This document shows, piece after piece, positions 16,496 to 25,778 of a stretch of DNA of 64,000 nt (position 1 is the stretch's first letter; each line of letters opens with the position of its first letter). A model generated the notes under the pieces. It had not been told where the DNA came from and did no database searches. It worked only from the letters and a program-made list of their open reading frames with translations. The DNA comes from CAZIAK01 sp964537035 (lineage in GTDB: Bacteria > Planctomycetota > B15-G4). A program made the translations under genes and the position numbers. The DNA lies in the NCBI GenBank assembly GCA_964537035.1, contig CAZIAK010000023.1, positions 1-64,000 on the forward strand. Reading direction: 5' to 3'.

Positions 16496-17155
16496 CTACG
16501 GCACCACCACGGCGATGGCGTTGGTCGCGCTGAAGCCCTGCAGGTTGCTCTGGTCAGGCATCCAGGCCTGGACGTAGAGCAACATCAGAGGAGGCAGGCG
16601 CTCCAGGGCGTCCAGAGACAGGATCAGCTGGCCCCGGTCGTCGAGGGAGAGGCCGGTGATCAGCACATCGGGGCTGGGCACGAGCACCCCGCCCTTGAAG
16701 GCCGTGGGCAGCTGTTGGGTGCCGGCGACGATGAAGACGTCGTTGCCTGGGAGCCCGCCAGCCACCATGAGCGAGAGGGCCGCCTGGGCCTGGGTGAAGA
16801 GCACGAGCTCAAGGGCAGGCACCGTCGTGGCCCCGGCCAGGCCCTGACCCAGGTTGAGCCAGCCACCGAAGGTCAGATCGTTCGACGACCCGGTGCGTGG
16901 GGGCGTGGGGCCGATGGGCGTGATCAGTCCGCCGTTCTGGGGCTGTCCCGGCCCGGTGTTTCCCGGCCCTGCGGTGGGCTTCTTCTCTCGCTCGATGCCG
17001 CCCACGCCGTCGTTGCCTCTGGCGGTGGCTGGGCCTCCTCCATTCAGGCCATTGATCAGCTGATTGCCGGCATGGACGGGCGCGGCGCCCCCCCACGCGA
17101 TGACGAGCGTCAGGCAGAGAACGGTGAGCGGCGATGAACGGCGAGCGATGGTCAT
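16496..17155 (-). CDS. Small exported protein with GGVLVPSPD C-terminal domain
   Basis: 219 residues. The signal peptide is TVLCLTLVIAWGGAAPVHAG. A Gly/Pro-rich linker follows (about 30-85). The C-terminal domain of about 130 residues starts LGQGLAGATT, contains FKGGVLVPSPD and ends QGFSATNAIAVVVP. The same domain ends the exported proteins at 29628 and 42789. The ATG overlaps the stop of the sigma/TPR gene as ATGA, so it is made with that regulator. A role as target, signal or surface component of the sigma system is inference. Confidence 0.75.
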   Translation of the reverse strand: MTIARRSSPLTVLCLTLVIAWGGAAPVHAGNQLINGLNGGGPATARGNDGVGGIEREKKPTAGPGNTGPGQPQNGGLITPIGPTPPRTGSSNDLTFGGWLNLGQGLAGATTVPALELVLFTQAQAALSLMVAGGLPGNDVFIVAGTQQLPTAFKGGVLVPSPDVLITGLSLDDRGQLILSLDALERLPPLMLLYVQAWMPDQSNLQGFSATNAIAVVVP

Positions 17156-18705
17156 GTCGTTGGCATTCCGGCGCTGGCGCCCTCTTCCGGTGGCGCAAGC
17201 AGATTGCAGAGGTGGTTGGTCTTGAGCTTCAGCGCGTGTGCCAAGCCGGGCAACTCGCCTTCCATCCACGATCTCACCCGTGGGGACGGCTGCTGGCGTT
17301 CGATGCACGCCAGGTGTTGGACGTTGGCCTCGAACCGCGGCACGTCTCCCGTACGTGCAGCGGCGTAGCACACATTCATGACCTGCACCGGGTCGGCCGG
17401 CCACTCGTCCGCCGACCGCTCGGCGACTTGCAGGGCGTCACTCCAGCGCTCCTGCCGCAGCAGGGTCAGGGTCAGGTTGCGATACACGTTCTGTCGCGTC
17501 TTCGCGGGCAGGTCCGCCTCGGTGAGCTGGCGCAAGAGCGCCTCTGCTTCTTCGAGGCGAGACGAGTAGATCAGGTGCAGCGCCGTGGCCACCTGCTGGC
17601 GGCCGCTGGGTCCTTCGATCTGGGCCAGCACGGCGAGGCAGTGGGCCGTGTCATCCAGAGCGCTGCCCGCGCTGTGGGACCGGGTCAGGGAGGCGACCGC
17701 GCTGGAGTCGACGGCCTCGTCCACACCGGCCAGCCGCGCGGTGATGTTGCGCACATCGCCGGCGACCACATCACGGTGACGGGGCTGGGTGGCCACGAGC
17801 ATGCGCGACTGCAGCCCGGGGACCGAGAGCAGGGACGACTTGGACAGCTCGTAGATCAGGTCTGCCAGATGCCGGCGCCCGGCCATGGCCGACTCATCCA
17901 GCAGGCGCTGCACCAGGGTGCGGACGTTCTTCACCCGCTCCTTGCTCTGCAGGCAGGCGCGGACGAGGTCTCGGGTGCGGCCCACGGCGTCGTCGTCCAT
18001 GCCGCCGGGGCGTTGTTCGTCCAGGCTCTCCACAAGCCGATCGGCCAGCTGCTTGCGTGCCCGGCGGATGATCATGCCCACCTGGTCGGCCTGCAGAGAG
18101 AGCAGGGCAGCCACCCTCTCGTAGCTCATGCCCAGGATCTCCCGAGCCACCAGCACGTTCTTTTCACGGGGGTCCAGCTTGTGGATGCAGTCCTCGGTGA
18201 GCTCGGTGATGGCCTCGCCAAAACGGCTGAGCAGGGCGGTCTCTTCTTGGTCTTGGGCGACGTCGGCCGGGTCGACCGGGTGGTTGAGCGTGCCCTGGTA
18301 CCGGGGCCCTCCCAGCTGGGCTCGTTTCTGGTGGCGCAACTGGTCGAAGACCGCGTTCTTCATCGACGTGTGGGCCAGGGCCAGGAAACGCCGCACGGGC
18401 TGCCTCTCGCTGCCTCGCAGGTCCGTAAAGAGCCGTGATATGAACGTCGACTGCAGGTCGTCGGGGTCGACCGTGGGGGACAGCCGACGGGCGATGCCGT
18501 TGGCGATCTGGGCCAGGCGCTCGTGGGTCAGCTCGGCCAGGAGGGCAAAGGCCTCGGTGTCGTTCTGGCTGCGGAAGCGGTCGAGCAGCATGCGCGCCAG
18601 CTCGTCCAGGTGCAGATCGTTGGCCAGATCGAGGGGCAACAGGTGACTGATCGCGGTCACGCCGAGATGGCGCTCCAAACGACCAACCAAGGTTCCTGTC
18701 GGCAC
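17152..18705 (-). CDS. Sigma factor fused to TPR-like C-terminal domain
   Basis: 517 residues. About 20-215 form an ECF-type sigma factor: region 2 (TEAFALLAELTHERLAQIAN, then FLALAHTSMKNAVFDQLRH) and region 4 (ILGMSYERVAALLSLQADQV, then GMIIRRARKQLADRL). From about 240 to the end it is all-helical with TPR-like spacing (ALHLIYSSRLEEAEALLRQL; LTLTLLRQERWSDALQVAER). The C-terminal part aligns with the separate protein at 56172: LLDESAMAGRRHLADLIYEL against ILDRSKAAGRDKLAELAYQM. The start is GTG 18705 with GGAGG eight bases upstream. A TTGACA lies at 18766-18761. The TPR part may sense a partner and control sigma activity; this is inference. Confidence 0.8.
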   Translation of the reverse strand: MPTGTLVGRLERHLGVTAISHLLPLDLANDLHLDELARMLLDRFRSQNDTEAFALLAELTHERLAQIANGIARRLSPTVDPDDLQSTFISRLFTDLRGSERQPVRRFLALAHTSMKNAVFDQLRHQKRAQLGGPRYQGTLNHPVDPADVAQDQEETALLSRFGEAITELTEDCIHKLDPREKNVLVAREILGMSYERVAALLSLQADQVGMIIRRARKQLADRLVESLDEQRPGGMDDDAVGRTRDLVRACLQSKERVKNVRTLVQRLLDESAMAGRRHLADLIYELSKSSLLSVPGLQSRMLVATQPRHRDVVAGDVRNITARLAGVDEAVDSSAVASLTRSHSAGSALDDTAHCLAVLAQIEGPSGRQQVATALHLIYSSRLEEAEALLRQLTEADLPAKTRQNVYRNLTLTLLRQERWSDALQVAERSADEWPADPVQVMNVCYAAARTGDVPRFEANVQHLACIERQQPSPRVRSWMEGELPGLAHALKLKTNHLCNLLAPPEEGASAGMPTT

Positions 18706-19115
18706 GAACCAGCCTCCACTCGCGTCTGCGACCTGGGGGAAACGCCCGTATTTCCCGAGTTGTCAACAGTTGTGACGTCGCCTCGACGATGCAAGATCCG
18801 GAATGTAACCGCTGCCCTGGTTTTTTTGGACAGTTTGTAGAACTTGTACCCCTCGGCGTCGCCGGTCTCATCGGCACTGAAAGGGGCTGACTTGAGAGAA
18901 TCGCCGTTTTCTCCAGGAAAAGACCAATCAGGGGCCGGTGACCGTCTGCTGGCCGCTGAATTTTGGTTCCGTCTGGCGTGTGCCTGAGCTCAGCCTGTGG
19001 GTGGGCGAATCAGCCCCTGGGATTCGAGTTCTCCGCGGCTTGTCCACAAGATGCGGCGGGGCGGCTCGGTCTCAGATCTGGTGAGCTGCGAGCCCGCTCG
19101 GAGTCGGGCGGCCGG
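18706..19115. other. Intergenic region between glgP and the sigma/TPR operon
   Basis: 410 bases with no supported gene. It is less GC-rich than its surroundings, with T runs at about 18822-18828. It must hold the leftward promoter of the sigma operon. A minus-strand TTGACA at 18766-18761 is a possible -35, but I find no good -10 at normal spacing. The right part lies beyond the glgP stop, and I see no strong terminator there. Confidence 0.6.
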
Positions 19116-21179
19116 TCAGCTGGTGGTGCTCGCGTCCACGGGTAGGCCGTACATGTCCCGGGCGTACTCCTCGACCATGCGCCGGGTGGAGAAGTTCTCC
19201 AGGACGGTGGCCGTCGACCGGCGCATCATCTCGATCCAGCGCCGGGGCACGCCCTCCGCGTCTCGCTCGTAGTAGGCAGGCACGATGTCCTGCTCCATGA
19301 GGTCGAGCAGCAGGGCGCCGTCCCGGGTGGGGTCCGGGGGCTGCTGGGTGCCGATGGTGAAGCCCCGCTCGGGGTCGTCGACCTCGGCCCACCAGCCGTC
19401 AGGCACCGAAGCGTTGAGCACGCCGTTGATGCCCGCCTTCATGCCGCTGGTACCAGAGGCCTCGCGAGGCCATTCGGGCGTGTTGAGCCACAGATCGACC
19501 CCGCGCACCAGCAGCCGGGCCACGGCCATGTCGTAGTCCTCGACGAACACGATGCGGCCGTGGAGCTTCTGGTTGCCCGCCAGCTCCCAGATGCGGCGGA
19601 TGATCGCCTGGCCAGCTCGGTCAGCTGGGTGGGCCTTGCCGGCCATGATCAGCTGGACCGGGCGGCTCTCGTTGCAGAAGAGCTGCTCGAGCCGGGCGGG
19701 ATCGCTGAACAGCAGGTCTGCCCGCTTGTAGGGGGCGAAGCGTCGGGCGAAGCCGAGGGTCAATGCGGTGGGGTTGAGCAGCGCCTGGACCCGCCGCAGA
19801 TCGCTTGTCGAACCGCCGTGCCGCGCCACCTGCCGGGCGTTGCGCACCCGCACGAAGCGCATCAGGCGGTGCTTCTGGGTGGTGTGGGCGGCCCAGAGCG
19901 AGGCGTCCGGCAAGGCTCGGCACCGCTCAGCCAGCTTTCGAGGGTCTTCGCCCGGCCTGGCTGACAGCACCTTGGCCATCTCCCGGCCTAGCCAGGTGCC
20001 CACATGGATGCCGTTGGTGATGGCGCCGATCTCGTGGCCTGGCCACATGTCCTGAGAGATCTTGCCGTGCAGCTGGGAGACGCCGTTGGCCTTGGAGGAG
20101 ATGCGCAGGGCCAGGGCGGTGAGGTTGAAGCTCTCGCTGCGCTCCTCGGCTGGGTTGCCCAGGTCGAGCAGCTCTTCCACGTCGCAGCCCATGTCTTCGG
20201 CGGTGCTGGTCAGAAACGGCCTGACCTTGTCCCGGTCGAAGACCTCGTTGCCAGCTGGCACGGGGGTGTGGGTGGTGAAGACGTGGTGGCTGCGGCAGGC
20301 CGCCACCGCATCGGGGAGGCTCTGCTTGCCCCCTTTGCGCATGGCCTCCACGGCGAGAAAGGCCGAATGGCCCTCGTTCATGTGCCAGGTCTGGGGCTTG
20401 AGGCCCAGGGCTTCGGCCACGGCCACGGCCCCACGGCCCAGGACGATCTCTTGCTCAAGGCGCATGTCCCGGCCCATGACGTAGAGCAGCGAGGTGATGT
20501 AGCGGTCCTCGATGGCGTTGCGGGTGGTCATGGAGTCAAGCAGCAGCAGGGGGATGCGCCCCACGTAGGTGACCCAGACCCGCAGATGCACCGTGCGGTC
20601 GCCCAGCTCGACGGGCACCCTGAGGGTGCGGCCGTTGCGATCCTGGACCCGCAGCAGGGGTAGGCGCAGGGCGTCGAGGTCGGGGTAGTACTGCTGCTGG
20701 TAGCCGTCCGCGTCGATCAGCTGGCGAAAATAGCCCCGGCGGTAGAAGAGGCCGATGCCCACCAGGGGCAGGCCCAGGTCCGAGGCCTCTTTGAGGTGGT
20801 CGCCCGAGAGGATGCCCAGGCCACCCGAATAGACCGGCAGCGACTCGTGCAGCCCGTACTCGGCAGAGACGTAGGCCACCGAGGGCCCGTCGACCCCTGG
20901 CCGCTTCATGTCCGCGTCGAACTCGGCCAGGACCTCCTCCATGTCAGCCAGGAAGGTCTCGTCCTCGGAGAGGCTCCAGAGGTGGTCCTGGCGGCTGAGC
21001 ATGAGCTGGGCCACCGGGTTGCGATAGCGGGCCCAACGGGGGGGATGGATGCGCTCGAACAGCTCTCGGGTGGGGCGATGCCAGGTCCACCAGAGGTTGT
21101 AGGCGAGGTCGACGAGCCGGGAGAGGGGCCCTGGCAGGTCGAGGTGGTCAGGGGCGCGGGTGGGGATCAAGTCGAGCAT
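19116..21179 (-). CDS. glgP: Alpha-glucan phosphorylase (short form)
   Basis: Releases glucose-1-phosphate from glycogen or maltodextrins. At 687 residues it fits the short glucan phosphorylase subfamily rather than the 800-residue classical form. It contains YSGGLGILSGDHLK, WHMNEGHSAFL, TTHTPVPAGNEVF and, near the end, EASGTSGMKAGINGVLN, whose Lys binds pyridoxal phosphate. The start is ATG 21179 (MLDLIPTRAPDHLD); upstream open sequence shows no domain signal. It is divergent from the M14-like gene, with about 80 bases between starts. Cytoplasmic. Confidence 0.94.
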   Translation of the reverse strand: MLDLIPTRAPDHLDLPGPLSRLVDLAYNLWWTWHRPTRELFERIHPPRWARYRNPVAQLMLSRQDHLWSLSEDETFLADMEEVLAEFDADMKRPGVDGPSVAYVSAEYGLHESLPVYSGGLGILSGDHLKEASDLGLPLVGIGLFYRRGYFRQLIDADGYQQQYYPDLDALRLPLLRVQDRNGRTLRVPVELGDRTVHLRVWVTYVGRIPLLLLDSMTTRNAIEDRYITSLLYVMGRDMRLEQEIVLGRGAVAVAEALGLKPQTWHMNEGHSAFLAVEAMRKGGKQSLPDAVAACRSHHVFTTHTPVPAGNEVFDRDKVRPFLTSTAEDMGCDVEELLDLGNPAEERSESFNLTALALRISSKANGVSQLHGKISQDMWPGHEIGAITNGIHVGTWLGREMAKVLSARPGEDPRKLAERCRALPDASLWAAHTTQKHRLMRFVRVRNARQVARHGGSTSDLRRVQALLNPTALTLGFARRFAPYKRADLLFSDPARLEQLFCNESRPVQLIMAGKAHPADRAGQAIIRRIWELAGNQKLHGRIVFVEDYDMAVARLLVRGVDLWLNTPEWPREASGTSGMKAGINGVLNASVPDGWWAEVDDPERGFTIGTQQPPDPTRDGALLLDLMEQDIVPAYYERDAEGVPRRWIEMMRRSTATVLENFSTRRMVEEYARDMYGLPVDASTTS

Positions 21180-21261
21180 GGAATAGAAACCGGAGTGGGT
21201 CGGGCCGGTAGAATGCCCGGCCTGTCCGCTTCTGACCACCTCCTCCTTCGGAGACGAGCCC

Positions 21262-22995
21262 ATGGCTGGTCCCGCCTCGCCGGTTCGCGCCGGTGTTGTG
21301 TTCGCCTTGGCCTTGCTGGCCGGGCCTGTTGTTGCCGGCGATCTGGCCGAGCGGATGGCCGCCTTGGCCGCAGATCATCCGGCCTTGGCCGCCATGACGA
21401 CCTTGGGCAGCACGGCGGACGGCACGCCGCTGTCGGCCCTGTCCATCGCCGCTGGCTCGGGCTCAGTGGCCGGTCGCCAGGGGCTGCTGGTGGTGGCCGG
21501 GCTCGACGGTCGCCGCCATGGTGACGGCGAGCTGCTGGTGTCCGTGGCCCGGCGCTTGCTCGAAGCCGACGATCTGGCTGACCGGCTCAACGGTCAGGCT
21601 CTGGTCTTCGTGGCGGTGGCCGACCCCGCGGGAGCGGCGGCCCCAGCCGACGGTCGAGGTGGCAACCGCCGCCCAGGCGACGCCGATCGTGATGGCCGGG
21701 TCGACGAAGATGGTCCCGAAGACCTGAACGGCGACGGCCTGATCACCTGGATGCGGGTGCCGGACGGAGCGGGCGAGTGGGTCATCGACGAGCACGACCC
21801 CAGGGCCCTGCGCAAGCCTCGGGACGATGAGCGGGGCACCCATCGCCTGCTGCTCGAAGGCCGGGACAACGACGGCGACGGCGAGTTCAGCGAGGACGGC
21901 GGGGAGGGCGTGCTGATCGATCGCAACTTCTCCCACGGCTTCGTCGAGCACACGGCCACGGGCGGGGCCTATCCCCTGAGCGAGCCCGAGGCCCAGGCGC
22001 TGGCGACGTACCTGCTGGAGCACCCGGGCTTGACTACCGTGGTGGTGGTGGGCGAAGACGACACCCTGGTGAGCGGCCCCAAGAAGGCCGGCAAGGTCGT
22101 TCGAGGTGGCTGGCGAGGCGGGTTCACCCAGCCGCTTGACGGCCTGCTGGAGGACGACCTGCCCACCATGGAGATCTTCACCGAGCTCTTCGAAGAGGCC
22201 GCCGACGACAAGCACGAGGTGAAGGGCGACGGCCCTAGCGACGGTTCGCTGCTGGCCTGGGCCTACCACCAGGCGGGGCGCTGGCCCCTGGGGGTGCGCA
22301 GCTGGTCTGCCCCGGAGGACTTCCCGAGCGACGATGCCGACGCCGATGAGAGTGGCGACGGCAGTGGCGAGGCCGGTGACGACGACGCTGACGCTGCTGG
22401 CGAGAGCGACGACGCCGAGGACGCAGACGAGCCCACCAGCGACGCCGACTCGCCTGTGCCCGCCGCGGTGCTGGCCTGGTTGGACGCCGAGCGTGGCGGC
22501 GAAGGCTTCGTCCCCTGGGCTGGCTACGACCATCCAGACCTGGGGCAGGTCGAGATCGGTGGACTCACCGCCGGCCTGTTGACCGACCCGCCCCATGAGG
22601 CCGCCCTCGAGCTCACCGAACGGCTGGCCACCTTCTTGTTGGACGTGGTCGAGGCCCGCCCGGTGCTGACCATCGAAGACGTCGAACTCACCGCCCACGG
22701 TGGGGGCCTGGTCACCGTGGACCTGACCCTGGTCAACACCGGGCGTCTGCCCACGGCGTCCCACTTCGCAGCGGACGCCAACCTGGCGCGCCCCCTGCGT
22801 ATCTCGTTGCAGCTGCCCGAAGGGGCGAGCCGCGTGAATGGACCGGCACAGGTTCTCGTCGGCCGCCTCGATGGCCTGGGCGGTCGGCGCGAGCTGCGCT
22901 GGGTGCTCTCAGGTGCCCAAGCCGGCGCCACCTTGACTGTCCTCGTCGACTCCGATGTCGCCAACGATCTGAGCCTGGAGCTCACCCTTCCATGA
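21262..22995 (+). CDS. Degenerate M14 carboxypeptidase-like exported protein
   Basis: 577 residues with signal peptide (VVFALALLAGPVVAG). It parallels the M14 peptidase encoded next along its whole length. The zinc site is broken: the active neighbour has NVHGNE, here it is RRHGDGE; the second zinc His (SFHNSG) is replaced by VVGEDD; the catalytic Glu (FTNELW) is lost. Calcium-type acidic repeats remain (GDADRDGRVDEDGPEDLNGD). A long acidic Asp/Ala/Glu stretch lies at about residues 355-395, absent from the neighbour. The ATG at 21262 has GGAG nine bases upstream; the stop overlaps the next start (ATGA). It is probably a binding or regulatory partner. Confidence 0.75.
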   Translation: MAGPASPVRAGVVFALALLAGPVVAGDLAERMAALAADHPALAAMTTLGSTADGTPLSALSIAAGSGSVAGRQGLLVVAGLDGRRHGDGELLVSVARRLLEADDLADRLNGQALVFVAVADPAGAAAPADGRGGNRRPGDADRDGRVDEDGPEDLNGDGLITWMRVPDGAGEWVIDEHDPRALRKPRDDERGTHRLLLEGRDNDGDGEFSEDGGEGVLIDRNFSHGFVEHTATGGAYPLSEPEAQALATYLLEHPGLTTVVVVGEDDTLVSGPKKAGKVVRGGWRGGFTQPLDGLLEDDLPTMEIFTELFEEAADDKHEVKGDGPSDGSLLAWAYHQAGRWPLGVRSWSAPEDFPSDDADADESGDGSGEAGDDDADAAGESDDAEDADEPTSDADSPVPAAVLAWLDAERGGEGFVPWAGYDHPDLGQVEIGGLTAGLLTDPPHEAALELTERLATFLLDVVEARPVLTIEDVELTAHGGGLVTVDLTLVNTGRLPTASHFAADANLARPLRISLQLPEGASRVNGPAQVLVGRLDGLGGRRELRWVLSGAQAGATLTVLVDSDVANDLSLELTLP

Positions 22996-24761
22996 CCTGC
23001 AACACATCCAGCGCGAGCTACCGCACCCTTGTCCTGACCATCGCCGTTGTCGTCGCGGGGATGATTCCGCAGACGACGGCTCAGTCGACGCGCGATCCTC
23101 AGGTCCCCGTGGCCTGGAACCGTTTCTACGACTACCACGGCATCGTCGAGCTGTGTCGACAGTTCGCCCTTGAGTGGCCCGAGCTCTGTGAGCTGAGCTT
23201 CATCGGCGAGAGTCACGAAGGGCGTCCCATGCCTCTGCTGACCCTGCTCAATCGTGAGACGGGTTCAGCAGAGTCGAAGCCAGCCATGTGGATCGACGGC
23301 AACGTCCACGGCAACGAGGTGCAGGGCGCGGAGGCTGCGCTCTACACCGCCTGGCTGCTGCTCGAACGTCATGGCGACCTGCCATCGATGGCAGCGCTCA
23401 TGGATGAGACGGTGTTCTACATCTTGCCCATGGTGAACCCGGACGGGCGGCAGCACTGGTTTGATGCGCCCAACACTCCCCACAGTTCGCGTAGCGGCAA
23501 GCGCCCCTTCGACAACGATCGCGATGGCCGCCTCGACGAAGACGGGCCAGACGATCTGGATGGGGACGGTGAGCTGCTGGGCATGCGCAAGCGGGTGGCT
23601 GCGGGCACTGGCGACTACATCCTCGACCCTGACGACGAGCGCATCATGGTGCGGGTGGCCCGTGAAGACCGCATCCAGCTCGGGGCCGACTGGGTCATGC
23701 TCGGCGGTGAGGGCTACGACAACGACGGCGACGGGCGGGTCAACGAAGACGGCCCTGGCGGCTACGACATGAACCGCAACTGGCCCGCGGGTTGGATGCC
23801 CGGCTACATTCAATATGGCGCCGGCGACTTCCCGTTCAGCTTCCCCGAGACCGAGGCCATCGGGCGCTTCATCATGGCCCACCCGAACATCGCCGCGGTG
23901 CAGTCGTTTCACAACTCCGGCGGCATGATGCTACGGGGGCCGGGTACCAAGGGGCGCACCGACTACTTCCCCTCGGCGGACGCAGCGGTCTACACGGCCA
24001 TTGGCGAGGACGGAGAGAAGATCCTCCCCTTCTACAACTACATGGTGCTCTACAAGGATCTCTACGAGGTGCACGGCGGCTTCGTCGACTGGGCCGGTGA
24101 GACCCTGGGCATCATCTCGTTCACCAACGAGCTCTGGGCCGACGGGCAGTACTACGGTGGGGATGACGACGACAGCATGGGCCGCAACGAGCGGCGGCTG
24201 TTCTTCGACGACCACCTGATGTTCGGCGAGACCTGGGTCGACTGGCACGAGGTCGAGCATCCGGACTACGGCACGGTCGAGGTGGGCGGCTATCGCAAGA
24301 TGACCGGTCGCACGCCGCCCACATTCATGATCGAGGAGATGCTGCACCGCAACGCGGCCTTCTGCCTCTTTCACGCGCAGCAGCTGCCAGCGATCGAGGT
24401 GGTCTCGGTCGCTGTGGACGACGCGGGGGGCGGGGCCAGCTACGTCACCGTCGAGCTGCGCAACACCCATTGGATCCCCACCCGGACCGCCGTGTCCGCC
24501 GACAAGGGCATCGGCCCGGCAGATATCGTCACCATCGCTGGCCAGGGCCTGATCGTGGCCGCCGGGGGGAGCGGGGCCAGCCGCTTCGATCTGGCCGAGT
24601 TCGACGGGGTGGAGCACGAGCCCGCGCGATTGAAGATCGACAGGGGCATTCCCGGCCATGGGTCGATTCGGCTACGCTGGGTGGTCGCCGGTCAGGGGCC
24701 ATTTACCGTGACCTACCACACCCAGAAGGCCGTTGACCTTGTGGTGACTGGCGAGATCTAA
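22992..24761 (+). CDS. Exported M14 zinc carboxypeptidase
   Basis: 589 residues with an N-terminal signal sequence (LVLTIAVVVAGMIPQTTAQS). The metal and catalytic residues are intact: His106 and Glu109 in GNVHGNEVQG, His307 in QSFHNSGG, the substrate Arg in YDMNRNW and Glu380 in SFTNELW. Two insertions with acidic loops (DNDRDGRLDEDGPDDLDGDG and DNDGDGRVNEDGPGG) look like calcium-binding repeats and are shared with the upstream paralogue. The last 130 residues form a beta domain. Its role is to trim C-terminal residues from peptides outside the cytoplasm. Its start overlaps the upstream stop by four bases, so the two paralogues are made together. Confidence 0.9.
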   Translation: MTCNTSSASYRTLVLTIAVVVAGMIPQTTAQSTRDPQVPVAWNRFYDYHGIVELCRQFALEWPELCELSFIGESHEGRPMPLLTLLNRETGSAESKPAMWIDGNVHGNEVQGAEAALYTAWLLLERHGDLPSMAALMDETVFYILPMVNPDGRQHWFDAPNTPHSSRSGKRPFDNDRDGRLDEDGPDDLDGDGELLGMRKRVAAGTGDYILDPDDERIMVRVAREDRIQLGADWVMLGGEGYDNDGDGRVNEDGPGGYDMNRNWPAGWMPGYIQYGAGDFPFSFPETEAIGRFIMAHPNIAAVQSFHNSGGMMLRGPGTKGRTDYFPSADAAVYTAIGEDGEKILPFYNYMVLYKDLYEVHGGFVDWAGETLGIISFTNELWADGQYYGGDDDDSMGRNERRLFFDDHLMFGETWVDWHEVEHPDYGTVEVGGYRKMTGRTPPTFMIEEMLHRNAAFCLFHAQQLPAIEVVSVAVDDAGGGASYVTVELRNTHWIPTRTAVSADKGIGPADIVTIAGQGLIVAAGGSGASRFDLAEFDGVEHEPARLKIDRGIPGHGSIRLRWVVAGQGPFTVTYHTQKAVDLVVTGEI

Positions 24762-24786
24762 GCCACCAGCAGAGAGGTCTCACTTC

Positions 24787-25683
24787 GTGAGCAGCCAAGC
24801 CAAGACTGAGCCGACCCAGGACGCCCCGCGGGGCTTGATCGTGGTCAACAAGCCCCTGGGGATCACCTCCCGCCGGGCCCTCGACCTGGTCGAGCGGCGC
24901 CTCGACATCGGGGCCCTGGGGCACTGCGGCAGTCTCGACCCACTGGCCACCGGCGTGCTGGTGCTGGTGGTGGGCAAGGCTCGCAAGATCCAGGACCTGG
25001 TGGTCAAGGGCGAGAAGGTCTACGACATCACCGTGACCCTGGGTGCGCGCAGCGAGACGGACGACGCCGAGGGTGACCTGGTGGTCACTGACCCCATGCC
25101 CGAGCCGCCTACGGCAGACGACATCGAGGCGGCGCTGGTCCCGTTTCGCGGTGAGATCCAGCAGCTGCCACCGATCTACAGCGCGGTCAAGATCGACGGC
25201 AAGCGCATGCACAAAGAGGCGCGCAAGGGCAACGTGGTGGTGCCTCGCCCGCGGACGGTGACCATTCTCGAGCTCGAGATGACCCGCTACGAGTGGCCCG
25301 AGGTCGACCTGTCCATGCGCTGCTTGTCAGGCACCTATGCGCGCTCTGTGGCTCGTGATCTGGGCGACGCCCTGGGTACGGGGGGCTACATGTCCCGGCT
25401 CGTGCGCGAGCGGGTGGGTTCGCTCACTCTCGACGACGCGGTGGATCCCGAAGAGGTCAAGCTGGAGGACGTGCTGGGCATCGAGTCGGCCCTGGCCGAG
25501 TTTCCCCGGCTCAACGTGCCCCTCGATCAGCGGCACCTGCTGACCCGCGGCCAGACCCTGCGCCTGCCGCCGGGTTTTCCCACGGAAGAACCCTGTTTTG
25601 CCTGGGTGTCCGGTGAGGTCGTCTCGGCCATCACCTTCGTGAACGGCGGCACCCACTTCAGGACCAAGCGCCTGCTGGTCTGA
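24787..25683 (+). CDS. truB: tRNA pseudouridine(55) synthase
   Basis: Converts U55 to pseudouridine in the T loop of tRNA. The catalytic motif GHCGSLDPLATGVL contains Asp51. Family patterns follow: KVYDITVTLG, LPPIYSAVKIDGKRMHKEAR and CLSGTYARSVARDLG. The 298 residues are normal for TruB. The start is GTG 24787, preceded by GAGAGG. It lies 25 bases after the M14 gene and may be co-transcribed with it, although its usual partners (rbfA, infB, rpsO) are absent. Confidence 0.96.
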   Translation: MSSQAKTEPTQDAPRGLIVVNKPLGITSRRALDLVERRLDIGALGHCGSLDPLATGVLVLVVGKARKIQDLVVKGEKVYDITVTLGARSETDDAEGDLVVTDPMPEPPTADDIEAALVPFRGEIQQLPPIYSAVKIDGKRMHKEARKGNVVVPRPRTVTILELEMTRYEWPEVDLSMRCLSGTYARSVARDLGDALGTGGYMSRLVRERVGSLTLDDAVDPEEVKLEDVLGIESALAEFPRLNVPLDQRHLLTRGQTLRLPPGFPTEEPCFAWVSGEVVSAITFVNGGTHFRTKRLLV

Positions 25684-25778
25684 AGGTCAGAGGTGGACGC
25701 ATAGATCAGTCGTGGCGGTTGCGTCAACCCACAAGATGTTCTCTTCGCACCTCGGTTCATGTGGCTAGACTGCCCGGC

